Shown piece by piece: positions 1-27,732 of a stretch of DNA of 64,000 bases (position 1 is the first letter of the stretch; the number at the start of each line of letters is the position of its first letter). Made by a program: the position numbers and the translations under genes. This stretch comes from Onchocerca volvulus (Eukaryota > Nematoda > Chromadorea > Rhabditida > Onchocercidae), in assembly GCA_000499405.2 (NCBI GenBank), contig HG738140.1:7467560-7531559 (forward strand), in the 5' to 3' direction. A model generated the notes under the pieces. It worked only from the letters and a program-made list of their open reading frames with translations, ran no database searches and was not told where the DNA came from.

Positions 1-1054
1 ATATCAATTTTTTCATAAATCTCTACTTTTTAGAAACGCAGGATTTTAAATGATTAACAAATCTATACCGTCGATTAGTCCATTCTTTAGATTTCGTGAA
101 ATCTAACAAATGAAACGCAAAAATCATAATTGTCTTTAAAAATGAAAATCAATGAAACTTCTTTGGAGTTGGGAAATAATTTAACGATTTGCTATTTTCA
201 ATGATGATAAGTGTAAAAAAGAGTAGAGAATTAAGGTATGCTATTTATTTACAAAATACAAATACTACTCAACAGTTATAACATTAAAAGACGAACAAAA
301 CAATAGATAGTATCACTAACATTGAGAAAGTGAATGATAAATAACATGAAAGCAGAATAAATTTTACAGGTTTTAAGAAAAAATCAAAAGATATATTTTT
401 TATAACACAAATGAAATGAGAAGAATAATAATGAGATATTCATTTTTTTTTTGTAATTGAAATGATGCAGTCAAAATACCAGAAATTTTACAAACAAAAA
501 AAAAAAAATACCAAAACTACTGTATTTCATTCCTCTTAACAGAGGAAGAAAAAAATCTACAAGAATAATATTTAATATCCGCAACTGAACTTTACCCGAG
601 TAAGAGAACTTAGTTTATAATGTCAAACGTTCACTGCACTCTAGAGATTCAAAGCAGCATGTGATTACTTTAATAGAATTCAGGATTCTTGCAATAAAAA
701 ATTGAAGAAAGGAATGAGAACAAGTCACAAAATATATAAATTACGCGAAGATACAAAAGCAATCCTAAATGGACTGATACATACAATAAATCAATGGATC
801 ACAACAAATGTATTTTTTTAATAGAATTTTTCTTGGCTTGTTTCTTTATTTTTTGTTTTCCAATTTTTGAAAAGAATATATTTTTAATAATAATTGCCAC
901 AAGGCAGATAATCAAACAGTACATGTGGAATACATATACTGTTTAAATTCGAAAATTATTTGTAATGCAATCTTTCATCCTCCAGAAATTTTCCTTCGAA
1001 ATTAGAACTGTAGCCATGAAAATTCCAAACCATAAAGAGCTCCAAACTTTGTTG
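1..1054. other. Intergenic / 3' flank of the V-ATPase gene
   Basis: No coding exon is recognised here. The stretch is AT-rich with short poly-A and poly-T runs. It contains the 3' untranslated region of the minus-strand V-ATPase gene, whose end cannot be fixed; TTTATT at 845-850 reads AATAAA on the minus strand and is one possible polyadenylation signal. Confidence 0.5.
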
Positions 1055-3707
1055 TTAAACCTGGTCACCCATAGCAACCTTATTTGTCTGCAATAAAAAC
1101 TATGAGTTTCAAAATTTAGTTAATAAATTCCTATCATTTGTTGTCTCAGGGCAACTGGAAGAAGTGCACCTTTAAGAGAAAATGTTTCAAATTTATTAAA
1201 TTATTTTTTTGGCTCGTATTTCCGGGACGTTAGCTTCAATAAAATATTAAAGGATACTGAAACTATTTCTGTTTCATATATTTTGATTAAACAGTAATTA
1301 TTAAAATCAAAAAGCACAGAAAACAAGTTTTATTAAATACATTTACAGAAATAATGAATTTTCCACGTTACCTAGGAATGACATATTTCATACTCATTCA
1401 ACCAAAATAAAGCTGCAAAATGTGGTTATGAAAAAACTAAAATTGTATTCTATCGACAGTTTACTGAGAAAAATAATAGTGATTTTTACATTTACCTGCA
1501 CAATGCCAATAATCATTCCAAAAAGACCAATTGCGGAAGCAAATATTTCAATGATTAAAATTTTTACGAACAAAGCCGGATTTGCGGCATCTGCCAAGGC
1601 CGCACCGCTGCCCACAATGCCTGCAATCATTTAAGTTTGAAGTTTATATATCAAAAAACTATGTGAGAATTTTACTAAAATTTCATGAATCAAAATACTA
1701 TTTACCCAAAAGTTTCATAAGACCACATGAAATAAGAATTATAATAAATAAAATTAATCAGAAACTCATTTCCAGTTCTCAATTCAATGTTTAGTATTTG
1801 GTATTAAATTAGCATATTGTAGATTAACATGCTTACATCATTATAAAGTATAATTATTTAAGGAAACTAAAGCTGGTTTAGCTTTGAAATCTGATGATAT
1901 GTTTTTTTTATTCTGTAGCTTCTATCTTACCAATACATGGATTCCTCTTTCGTTCATTTTTAACCGTTCCTATTTGTTCCTTTTTTAAGACAAACTTATT
2001 AATTAATTTAAAGAAAATTAAAATTATAATTTTCCAATGTTTCAAATATTCATTAAAAAGAAAAAAAAAAGATAGAATAACGTGAAATGTAATTGTATGC
2101 CGAAATACTATACTACTAAAACCAGCCTATGGACAGGCCACACACGAAATTGCTGAAACCAACAGTAAGTCCACCACCGAAAATCATATATCCACTAGCG
2201 ATGTTTTTGGATAGCACCACATCTGATGCAATAGCTCGATTGAAACCCTGTAAATTTAATATTTATATTTAAAAATTTTTCCTACGATTGGAGAAAAAAT
2301 CGACTGAAAAAGTGATGTAATGTGTTGATTGTCAGTATTTCTTTGCAAGAAATAAGAATACAGGTATATATATATATGATAGTCAATATTTTCAAACTTC
2401 AATTATAACTGAAAAAATCTGGTCGGATTCTCAATAATATCATGGAGTGAAGCTTACCAACCGTTTTCTACATTGATTTTTTTTGTTTTAATAAATTTGA
2501 TTTTCTCAACAAATTTTTTTAAATAGTATTAAAATTGAGTTTTAGTCATTGAAAAAATAAATGAAACGGGGACAGAGGAATAGGGCACGAAGAAGAAGCG
2601 CAGCAAGAATAATAAATCTTTTACAGAGAAAGAAAATAATTTTCCCATAACTTACGTGTTTGCTCGTTGAGTTCTGAAGTTGAAAAACTTACACGAATTT
2701 TTCCGAGAAATACAAATGCCATTATGATACCGAAAATAGCAACGGCTTCACAGAATATGATCGAAACTAAATTTTTAGTTCGAATTCGAGGTGCTTTTAC
2801 ACCGCCACCCAAAATTGATACTCCTGTCGTAAATATTCCCCTGAAAAATTTTCTACAAGACTAAAAAAAGTAAAATCACCTGTAAATGTAAAAGTAAATT
2901 CACTTTCATTGGAGATTTCAAAACATTTATAAATGAATTTTCCAAGTCACTAACAGATACATTTAAATGAACATACCATCCGGCTCCCAAAACAGACAAA
3001 GACAAGGAGCATGTAATTCCCAAACCGGCCCACATATGTGGTGATGTAGCTGTCAGGAACCAACCGATGTCAAAGCGATGTCCTTGCTCAGTAAACATGA
3101 AGTAGAATACTGAAAAATAATAGAATGCAAATTCATCATTTTCGATACACTGAAAATCAGCATGATCTATAAATTAAGCTCGATTACTGACATCTAACTT
3201 GATCCTTCACTAATTCACTATCGAAAAATCCTTCATTTATTGACAATTTCTAGTGCTAACTTTTCAGTCTGATTTTTAATTTCAGTTTTTGTCTTTTCCA
3301 TCCAACATCTTTATAGTTTTCAGTTCTTCATTGCCTTGTTATTGTAATACAATTTTATTCAAGAATGCGATTTTGGAAACAAATTTAAAAGTGGCATGAT
3401 TCTACCGAGTTATACGACTGACAAGAATAGTTAAGATGTCGAATCAGAATAAATTAGATTTTATCTATCCATTTTTCGAAAAAACTTGAGAATCTTTTTT
3501 TTTTTCGTGAATCAATGAGTGCCAAGAACAACAGAAAATATAATTCAATATATTCACTTAAATTGAATCTTTCAATTCAGATTACGACTGTGAAAGGATT
3601 TTTATAATATGGATACCAAAAATGCGGTAAATGAATTTACCGGTGGTGACGAAAGCGATAGATGCTAATATCAAAACAACATAGAAAGTCTTCAGCATAG
3701 CCGACAT
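1055..3707 (-). CDS. vha-4: V-type H+-ATPase V0 proteolipid subunit c'' (21-kDa, vha-4/ATP6V0B type)
   Basis: Subunit c'' of the membrane V0 rotor of the vacuolar proton pump. Exons, 5' to 3' on the minus strand: 3707-3641, 3109-2977, 2840-2693, 2247-2127, 1620-1496, 1087-1055. All phases join, giving 208 aa, the usual size of this family. The protein is almost entirely membrane helices. It carries the diagnostic [19 protein letters not shown] stretch followed by CEAVAIFG, whose glutamate (about residue 98) is the family's proton-carrying residue. A second proteolipid half has [19 protein letters not shown]. The start is the first ATG (MSAMLKTF), which leads into a hydrophobic helix; a good TTTTTCAG acceptor lies 50 bases upstream, probably for trans-splicing. 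Oddity: the intron between exons 4 and 5 must use a GC donor (ATAG|GCTGGT) to keep frame. It is head-to-head with the Brr2 gene. Confidence 0.95.
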
Positions 3708-3757
3708 TGTTGCTTCTGTTTGAAAAGATGGACTAATTCGATTGACGTGCAGGTTAC

Positions 3758-3764
3758 CTGAAAA
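3758..3764 (-). promoter_or_regulatory. Candidate spliced-leader acceptor of the V-ATPase gene
   Basis: On the minus strand the sequence CTTTTTCAG ends at 3758, 50 bases before the start codon, with no upstream coding exon. Such an acceptor just 5' of a nematode start codon is typical of spliced-leader trans-splicing. This is inferred from position and consensus only. Confidence 0.5.
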
Positions 3765-5227
3765 AGTTGGTTAATTTTTAACTGATCGACAATCAGTGTT
3801 TAAAAGAAATACATAACAACTAGACAATCTCTATTGACTTTGCACAAAGCCATACTAATCAAACTTAGTTGAGAATTCGGGATGGAAGCGTGGAAATATA
3901 TAAATAGCTATTAGACAGATCAGTGATAATTCTAACTATAATATAATTTAATTGGGTTCGGGAGATGTCTATTCCAATTCTTCTAGGATTTCGATCCCAT
4001 GCTAACAAATAGCTATTACTTGTTAAATATTAACAAGTTTACGAAATGTTAACAGTTTTGTTCACTGCATTTGTTTACTACTCATTTAACTATCAATCCA
4101 ACTATTGTTTACCCAACTATCTAATCCAACATTGCCCACTTTTATAGCGCCTAGCACATTCCATCAATTATTGTTGTCTAAGACGAAAGATCAAGTTTCG
4201 AATCCGTTAAATTTTGTCCTGCAGTGAAACATCAGTTTATACGTAACGTGTTGAACAGAAATGATCAATTTGCATGTAACACGTAGAATAGTTAAAGAAC
4301 TCGAGATCTTTGACTCAGATCCAGAATATTTTGCACTTAATTTTATCCTGTTGAGAAATGAAACGAGTAATGAAGTAACTACTGAATGGAATTCTCGAAT
4401 AACAGCAACTGACAAAAAATGAAATTAATGCCAGAATAGCAAATTATTCAGAAATGCTCACAGCAACATCCTTCTTCATATTTTATGCTGCTTCACCGGA
4501 GACATTTCAACCGTCTTAACTAGTTCCGGTAGTTTTTCTTCTGATCCGACCAGTTGCATTGCGGTCACCTGCATACGTCGTTGCATGCAACAGATGCATA
4601 TTATACTTTCGGTAATTGGAGTGATAAGTTAAGGTAAGATTGAGGAGGTCGGGGGGATAATATAGTAATTAAGGAGGACATATGTTATGGAATTGTCAAG
4701 AGAAACTGTGTTAATGGGATGGGAGACATCTGAGATAATATTGTAATTAAAGATAACACCTGCAGTGATAAGAAATGAAATGTAATAGTGATCATATCAG
4801 ATTAAAATATTTAATCAAAATAATGTCAGACTAGAAAAAAAGTATTTTAGTGGAAATATTTAGCGAGAAAATGAGAAACAATAATTACTCATTTGAAAAT
4901 ATTATGGTTGTGTTTGCATTGCGTCACTTTGCCCAGTTTTGCATTGCGTCACTTTATCCAGTTTTTTTTTTTTAAACTTAATTTTAATTTAATTCTCGAT
5001 TAATTTAATTTGATTTAACTAGTTAATTAGTGGATAAGAAAGGATTAAATATTTCAGTTGATTTTTTTCGAAGACTCTTTAGTTAAATTAATATAAGAAT
5101 GGCAAAAAGGTTTATTTGCTTCACAAAATGGAAATGAATGGTTATTGATGTATTAAAACTTATGAGACTTATTTCCGGGAAAGTGTGCGAATCAATTTAG
5201 AAAGTCATCTCAAATTTCATTGTCAAT
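3765..5227. other. Divergent intergenic region between the V-ATPase and Brr2 genes
   Basis: About 1.5 kb separates the two start codons, which point away from each other, so promoter elements of both genes should lie here. I see no coding exon. Two features stand out: the tandem 25-bp repeat at 4912-4961, and TTGCATGCAA near 4580, a perfect 10-bp palindrome. Near the Brr2 end, AATTTAG at 5194-5200 is a possible spliced-leader acceptor for that gene. Confidence 0.5.
4912..4961. repeat. Tandem 25-bp repeat with TGCGTCA cores in the divergent promoter
   Basis: Two adjacent 25-bp copies (4912-4936 and 4937-4961) differ at only three positions. Each contains TTGCATTGCGTCACTTT, whose reverse strand reads GTGACGCA, resembling an ATF/CREB-type bZIP half-site. 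They lie about 270 bases upstream of the Brr2 start codon. Binding is inference. Confidence 0.65.
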
Positions 5228-21570
<16,343 letters not shown>

Positions 21571-23446
21571 CTCGACTTATCTTGTTCTTATTATATTTTT
21601 TACTGTTATTATTCTTTTCATTTGTTAAACATTTTCTACTTCAGAAAATTTTGATCTAGTTATTGACGGAATTTTCGGTAAGTTGAAAGATTTTAAGAAA
21701 TGATTTGGTAAAAATATCAATATATTTTCATATTAATATCAATATGATATTTTTCTAAAATTTCAAATGTGAAAAATGATTTTATTGAAAAAAAGACATG
21801 CATTGATCATTTTCTGCCTAGTTGCGCTCTATAAATTTTACCATTATTATGGAATAATCTTGTTTCAAAAGCTGTGGAAAATTAAATTGTTTTTGTTTTT
21901 AAATTTTTTTCTTTCATGTTTGTTTATATATGTGGTTTTTGTTAAGTTCTATTTTGTATTTCAGTGGACAATTTTTTATCTTAAAATCTGCTATATCACA
22001 ATAATACTAAAAAAAAAACGTAGTAAACATTTCAAATATCATTGATGCAATGCAGAATTACTCATAACTATATATATATATTTATATATATCTTTAATCT
22101 TTTAATTGATTTATTCGCTGAGATGATATATTGCAGTATTCTTTAAAAAGAAACTTCTCAATGACATATTTTCTGTTTTTAATTGACATGTGAAACATAT
22201 TCATTTTTAATGTTGGATACTTCAAACAAAAACTTGTTCGTGGAAATAAATGTGAATGTACTATCTTTCAATAGCAAATCCGGAAGATAAGATGACACTA
22301 CATACAAGTTAAGCATGAAGACATTTAGGAAAAAATCCGACAAAATGTAAAATGATGATGAAAAGACTTTTGTTATTGTGAGTGCCATTATGTGCAGTAA
22401 TTTCTTAAATTTTCCGAAGTATTACTAAAACAAAGAAATCAGGCATTCATTTCAAAAGAAAAAATCGAATTTATGTCAATACGTTTATTCAAATGAATAT
22501 AATCTCAATGAATTTTAATATGAAGTTAAAATCTATATCAAAATTAAAATCCATTATTTATTTTTTGCTCATCTTCCTTTTTGCTTCTCCAAAAAAAGAA
22601 AAGTCCGTTACTATTACCAGAACTCTCTAACGGTTATCTACTATAATCCTATTAAAATCTAATCATTATTTCTCGAGAAATTTTGATAATACCTGATGTT
22701 ACAAAATATATAGTCTTCTACTTAATAGAGAAAAATTCCAACAAGAAAAGCAGCTTGAAATTATGCGATGAAAATGCTCGGAACTTTTATAAATCATTCA
22801 AAAGATTCGTAAAAATATGAACAATTACAGCCTTTCAAATCCAAACTATAAATCAAAGTCGACAACGTTGTTTCATTGTCTAAATAATAATTATTAACTA
22901 ACTAGCAATCATTTATAAGCTTGTATTATTTAGTAAAATTTAATAATAATATAGAAATTTATACTGCTGTAATTAACTACTATTTGAAATTGTTGGATAG
23001 AGTTGAAAAAATTTTCAACCTTTCAACTTTTCCTACTTGTATTTTATTTTCTCAAAAATTCTCAACATAGAGATATTACTGAATTCTATAATTCTTATTT
23101 CATTCATTCATTTCTATTAAATTTCTAGAATATTATTCATTTCTATAATATTCTGGAAATTTCATCAATCTTCAATAATCCCATAATTATTCATTCGGAT
23201 TGTAAATATTTTTTAATGCATCATTAATCACATTCATATACTTATCATTTATCAGTCTCTGTCATATTCAGCAGGATGCATGATATTTTCTTGAATCGTA
23301 GAAAGTAAGCAAGAAACAGTTGAATCAACTGGTTAATTAATCGGAACAATTTCCCAAATTTGTCCAACAGGATTATTAACTTTTTTGGTATAATATGATT
23401 CTTAATAAATTTTAATTCTTAAGTTATGCGTCAAATATTTTCTTGC

Positions 23447-23448
<2 letters not shown>

Positions 23449-23480
<32 letters not shown>
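23449..23480. repeat. Long poly-T tract
   Basis: About 32 consecutive T bases, the longest homopolymer in the window. Its length in this assembly may be approximate. Confidence 0.8.
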
Positions 23481-23487
<7 letters not shown>

Positions 23488-23830
23488 ACAATTTAAAGGA
23501 AATTCAGTCAACAGTAGATTACTTTTGCGTAATGAAAGATGTCCATTTGCTAATTCTGAAAATACCTGATTGGGTCATCACCCTTCTCCCGTCCTCATAA
23601 TTCAAGTAATCCATTTATCTGATCAAATTGCCACCGTTTTCCGGTCCTTCCTCTCACTTCATGCTAATTTGCACTATCAACGAAATGACACATATTAGTA
23701 CATCTGCTTTCATTTATCGAAATTACTGGGTGTTATATTTTGTTTATCTAATAGAAAAAAATATCTTTTCTCTGTATTTTATATTGGCAAAAAAAGAAAA
23801 CTTTATTTTTTTAAAAAAAAAGAGTAAAGA

Positions 23831-24100
23831 AAATTTCAGGAACTTTAAAAAAAAGTCGAAAGTTTCAAGTTCGTGATTCGAAAAAAAAGAAAAGGGAAAA
23901 ACTGTATAATTATGACAATATCATTAACATAATTTCGATATCCATTTTAATTCATTTATAGAGATTTTATAAATTGATGAATTAAAATGGCTAATGTATT
24001 TTTTAGACGTATTTTTAAAATGGATATCGTGTATAATATCAAAAAGATATCAAATACGAACTTGAAACTTTCGATTTTTTTTTCAAACTTCCCGAAACTT
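23831..24100. mobile_element. Palindromic MITE-like element
   Basis: A perfect 19-bp inverted repeat (TCGAAAGTTTCAAGTTCGT at 23856-23874, complement at 24056-24074) has flanking arms that continue the symmetry imperfectly outward to about 23831 and 24100. Inside lies a second nested palindrome: CGATATCCATTTTAATTCAT at 23936-23955 pairs with ATGAATTAAAATGG at 23977-23990 and AAAATGGATATCG at 24017-24029. It has no coding capacity. The design fits a short non-autonomous DNA transposon, but I could not identify a target-site duplication. Confidence 0.6.
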
Positions 24101-25508
24101 TTTTTATTTTAATACGATAAACAGTATAAAATGTGATTACATCAGCAAGTTATCAATGTATGAGGAAAACACAGCTGTATTTCATATTCTTTAAATGAGT
24201 AGATTTATTGCCAAAGCTCGAACGATTTTGATTTATTCCATCGCACATTTTATTTCTTTCTGTTCAAAGAGTTTTGTTGGTTCTCTCTCTTTAATATTTT
24301 TATGTTCAACTTTCATCAAAATTGATTTGCCGATTTTATTCAAATCTATTTTTAAACAAAAATTGTAAACATTCTATAAAATGATAGAAGCGAAAAATAT
24401 CCAACAATCAATCAATATATCCATGAATTAATCAATATTCAGATCTATCTAAGGATCAATCGATATATATAAGAATCGATCAATATATCTAGAGCACGAA
24501 AAATATTAGAATCTATTCTTGCAGAAACGAAATTTATTCCATATTTGTTATTATTATTACAGAATTTGGTAGAAAGAAACATTTTCCCAAAATGCAGAAA
24601 TATCCAAATGTTGGAACAGCTTTCGCTATTTTCTAGGCTTTTTTTTTTTTTGAGGATACTGTAAATTAGTGGATGATGGATGTAATTGTCGAATCATCTA
24701 CCACGCCTTCTAGCCAATTTAGATCACCAACAATTTAGGTAAGTACCCTGTCTTCGTGCATGGATAAATCATTGATTACAAAGTATTTGAATCAGAAATC
24801 ATCTACTTCCAAATATCCGCCTCAGTATCAGGTTATTTTATTGATTTACTTGCTTATGGCTTCATTTATCTTAGCAATTTCGATAATGAATTTCAATGTA
24901 TTCTGCTTTTTTCCTTTTTTTTTTTTTTTATTCACAATTATTGGTAAGGTGAACAAATTATATTAAGCTCATTAATTTGTTAATTACTCAATTTTTTTTA
25001 AATAAAGACGTCCGATAGATTAGAAAAAATCATAGAGAAAGTCAGAAAAGAACTTCCTTTCCTCACTTCCTTTCCAGTTTTTTCTAATCTACCAAAGGAT
25101 TATAACCTAAGTTTTAACTACCACTTAAAATGACTAAGATTTAGACCTTTTTTTTTTATTTTTAATAATTAATTGATTCATTCATTCCATATACGTTATA
25201 ATTGCACAGTAAACTTCTTCATCAGTGAGATTCAGTTAGCGTTATTGATACAGTAAAAGTATTTACTAAAGTGTATAAAGTATTCAATGTCAATAAGATT
25301 CATTTTTCTAATGCTCATTTGATTGCGATTTGTTGCATTGATCTTATCAGTAGCCTCGATATCACTAAGCCTATTAATGGTTCAGATAATTTCAATTTAA
25401 ATTTTACAAAATCTGAAGATCAATGAAAAATGCATTTTTCAAATATATTGGTATTCAGAATTTTTTCTTTTTTTTTACAATGGAATTTCCGGAAATTAAT
25501 CAAAAAAT

Positions 25509-25514
25509 ATTTAG
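25509..25514 (+). promoter_or_regulatory. Candidate spliced-leader acceptor of the bHLH gene
   Basis: ATTTAG ends three bases before the ATG chosen as start. No in-frame upstream coding sequence with a bHLH-family look is present, so trans-splicing at this site, or a non-coding first exon, is the simplest reading. Not proven. Confidence 0.4.
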
Positions 25515-25517
25515 TCA

Positions 25518-26066
25518 ATGGAAATACGAGAGAGCAACAAAAGCACCGGACAAGATGTAATGAAACGAGCAAAACGAAAATATCGCTGTCGAGTTCGAAG
25601 TCCGGAAACTATCCGGAGAACGAAGCAAATTCGTCGAAATAAAGCGAATGCTCGCGAACGTCGCAGGATGCATAATTTGAATGAAGCACTGGAAAAACTG
25701 CGACGCACACTACCACAACTTCCAGATGAACCAAAGTTGACTAAAATCGGTGAATATATAGTTTTCAAAATTTTCTTCTTTCAATTAATTCTTGATGAAA
25801 TTTCTTTGTTTAAATAATTTTTAAGCTTACATTTCAGGATAAACATGATTTGTTAATAAATTTTAATTGATAAATATTGCTTCAATTTATTTTTAGAAAC
25901 TCTTCGAATGGCCAACAATTATATTTATGCCCTCACACAGATTCTTAGCGATGATCAAGAAGAAAAAGGTCAATCAGTTACTCCGATTCATCGTGGAAGA
26001 TCACTTTATGTATCAGTGGATAGCAAAGAACGTCGAGTTTGTGATCCAGAAAGTTTTATACGTTAA
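25518..26066 (+). CDS. ngn-1: Neurogenin-type bHLH transcription factor
   Basis: Two exons (25518-25749 and 25897-26066, phase 1) encode 133 aa. A basic helix-loop-helix domain spans about residues 39-95. The basic region reads RRNKANARERRRMHNLNEAL, with the DNA-contacting glutamate at 47. The loop and helix 2 carry LPQLPDEPKLTKIETLR and NNYIYALTQIL. The KLTKIETLR with LPxxPDE is the neurogenin signature and distinguishes it from NeuroD- and atonal-type proteins. Such factors act as heterodimers with class I bHLH partners on E-boxes and specify neurons. The flanks are short: a basic N-terminus and a tail of about 38 residues without a recognised domain. The gene stands alone between long gene-poor flanks, as is common for developmental regulators. 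Confidence 0.88.
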
Positions 26067-27393
26067 ACATGTGGCTTCAAAATAGGAATACATCAATTTA
26101 AGTAAAAATTTAAGTAAAGCACAAAGTTCGTCTAAAAAGATAGATAAAGCTATAGTATTACTTTCTACATATTAAACACATCTATGTGATCTGCAAACTT
26201 TATTGCATATAAATATTTTACTAATCAATAGTTATTTGAAAGTTGTTTTTTTGAAATATGGAAGAGATGATTTCGTTAAGCCGGTTTTCTTTTCCTTAAA
26301 CTTAAACCAGGACAGATGGAAGAGAGGTTTTGTTTGATCAAAAGTTATTACCGAAATGAGAGCAACTAGTTGTAATTTAATATTAAGTAATTATCAATAG
26401 CATATTTTTGTCGGCAAAAAGTACATATTTATATTTACCTGTCCGTTCTTTCTTGAGACATGCTTTGTTTACCTCTCAGATAATTATAAATATCGCATGA
26501 TCGCTAATAGTCTTCGCCAGTTTGATAGAAAAGTTCAACACACAGCAGGATGTCACCCATTATTGACACTTCTAATTTCTCCTTCTTTTCTTCGGGAAAA
26601 TGCTTTGATCAGGCTAAGTTTTATTTCATTGGCTTGTAGAAAAACTCTTGCTCACTTTTTGTAATTTTAGAATTTAATTTTTGCATTTTAAATTTATCCG
26701 AAAATATTTCTGTATAAATTAATTTTTTTATTGAAAAATTGGGAAAGACTTAAATTGTCAAATATACGTTTCCAGAAGAAAGAACTAAGAAATCATAAGT
26801 TTTAAAACTATCATTAATTTCAATTTTTCGCTTCTATAGGCAAAGAAAATAAACTTAGCTTGTCAAAGTTTCTCCGACTAATTTCTTACTTATAATTCTG
26901 AAAATGACTAATTGATCTGATAATTAGAACGAACAGCAACTTATGTATATTATAAACAGAATTATTTTCGATAATGCCACAATTTAACCTTAATTTTGAG
27001 CTAATATTTTACGAGTGCCAGCATCAGAGGTCAAATTAGTAACGGCCAATTAAGTACCATGCAGAAGTGACTCACATGCTACTACTTTACTTATAACTCA
27101 TTTTAAGGGCATCGTGATATATGATACGGACTGTATCTCAAGATCATTAATTCTGAGAGCATTGAAGCAGAATGAATTTATTCATTTTGACACTCATCTG
27201 TTGTCTCAAAACATCCGGAAATGATTATTTTGATTGCTAGCAAACGATTTGTATTAGATAGAAACTAAACAGTAGGATTTATTGCTTTATTCTTCTTAAT
27301 AAAAACAGAATTTAAAGGCTGCTCTATCATCTAAATTCGACTTCGAAAGATTAGAGTAATGATGAAATATTTCCTTTCCCTTTACCGTAACAG

Positions 27394-27429
27394 TACAAAA
27401 GTTACTGTAGTATCACAGTAACTTTTGTA
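27394..27429. repeat. Perfect 15-bp inverted repeat (hairpin)
   Basis: TACAAAAGTTACTGT is followed by a 6-base spacer and its exact complement. The stem is too short for a typical microRNA precursor. It lies in intergenic DNA 1.3 kb after the bHLH stop codon. Confidence 0.85.
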
Positions 27430-27679
27430 TAGATTTATAATTAATTGGTAATACTCAAAGAAATCCCGAATATGTAAATTATTCGGCAACATGAACAGAA
27501 TATCTTCGGTAACATATCGATAACAGTAAATATCGAAAAAATTGAAGAATAATGGTAACATTACATAAGTTGGAGGCCTTTCATCCTATTAACGTTTTCC
27601 TCTTCTTCAGGTTCGTACCATGAAAACTTCAACAAGGATAATGATGGCTTATGATGCAATGATGCAATAGTATTCAGCG

Positions 27680-27732
27680 GGGGGTTAGAGGTCAATCGGT
27701 ACCAAGCAATGTTTTGGGTTCAATTCTACATA
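27680..27732 (+). pseudogene. Truncated tRNA-like segment
   Basis: GGTCAATCGGTACCAAGC resembles a tRNA D-arm / A box, and GGGTTCAATTCTA some 10 bases later resembles the T-arm / B box. There is no room for an anticodon arm between them, so it is not a functional cytosolic tRNA. It could be a decayed tRNA or tRNA-derived repeat, or chance. Confidence 0.25.

Larger units (their letters stand above)
21571..25513. other. Intergenic region between Brr2 and the bHLH gene
   Basis: No exon of a recognisable protein is seen in about 3.9 kb. It holds a short TA microsatellite (about 22069-22092), a T run of about 32 bases (23449-23480), the palindromic MITE-like element at 23831-24100, and a run of loosely repeated AATCAATATAT units (about 24405-24495). 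Open frames here are short and AT-rich and look accidental. Confidence 0.6.

Noticed and set aside
25511..25768. Open frame antisense to the bHLH exon
   Set aside because: Arginine/serine-rich translation is the mirror of the basic bHLH codons; no independent support.
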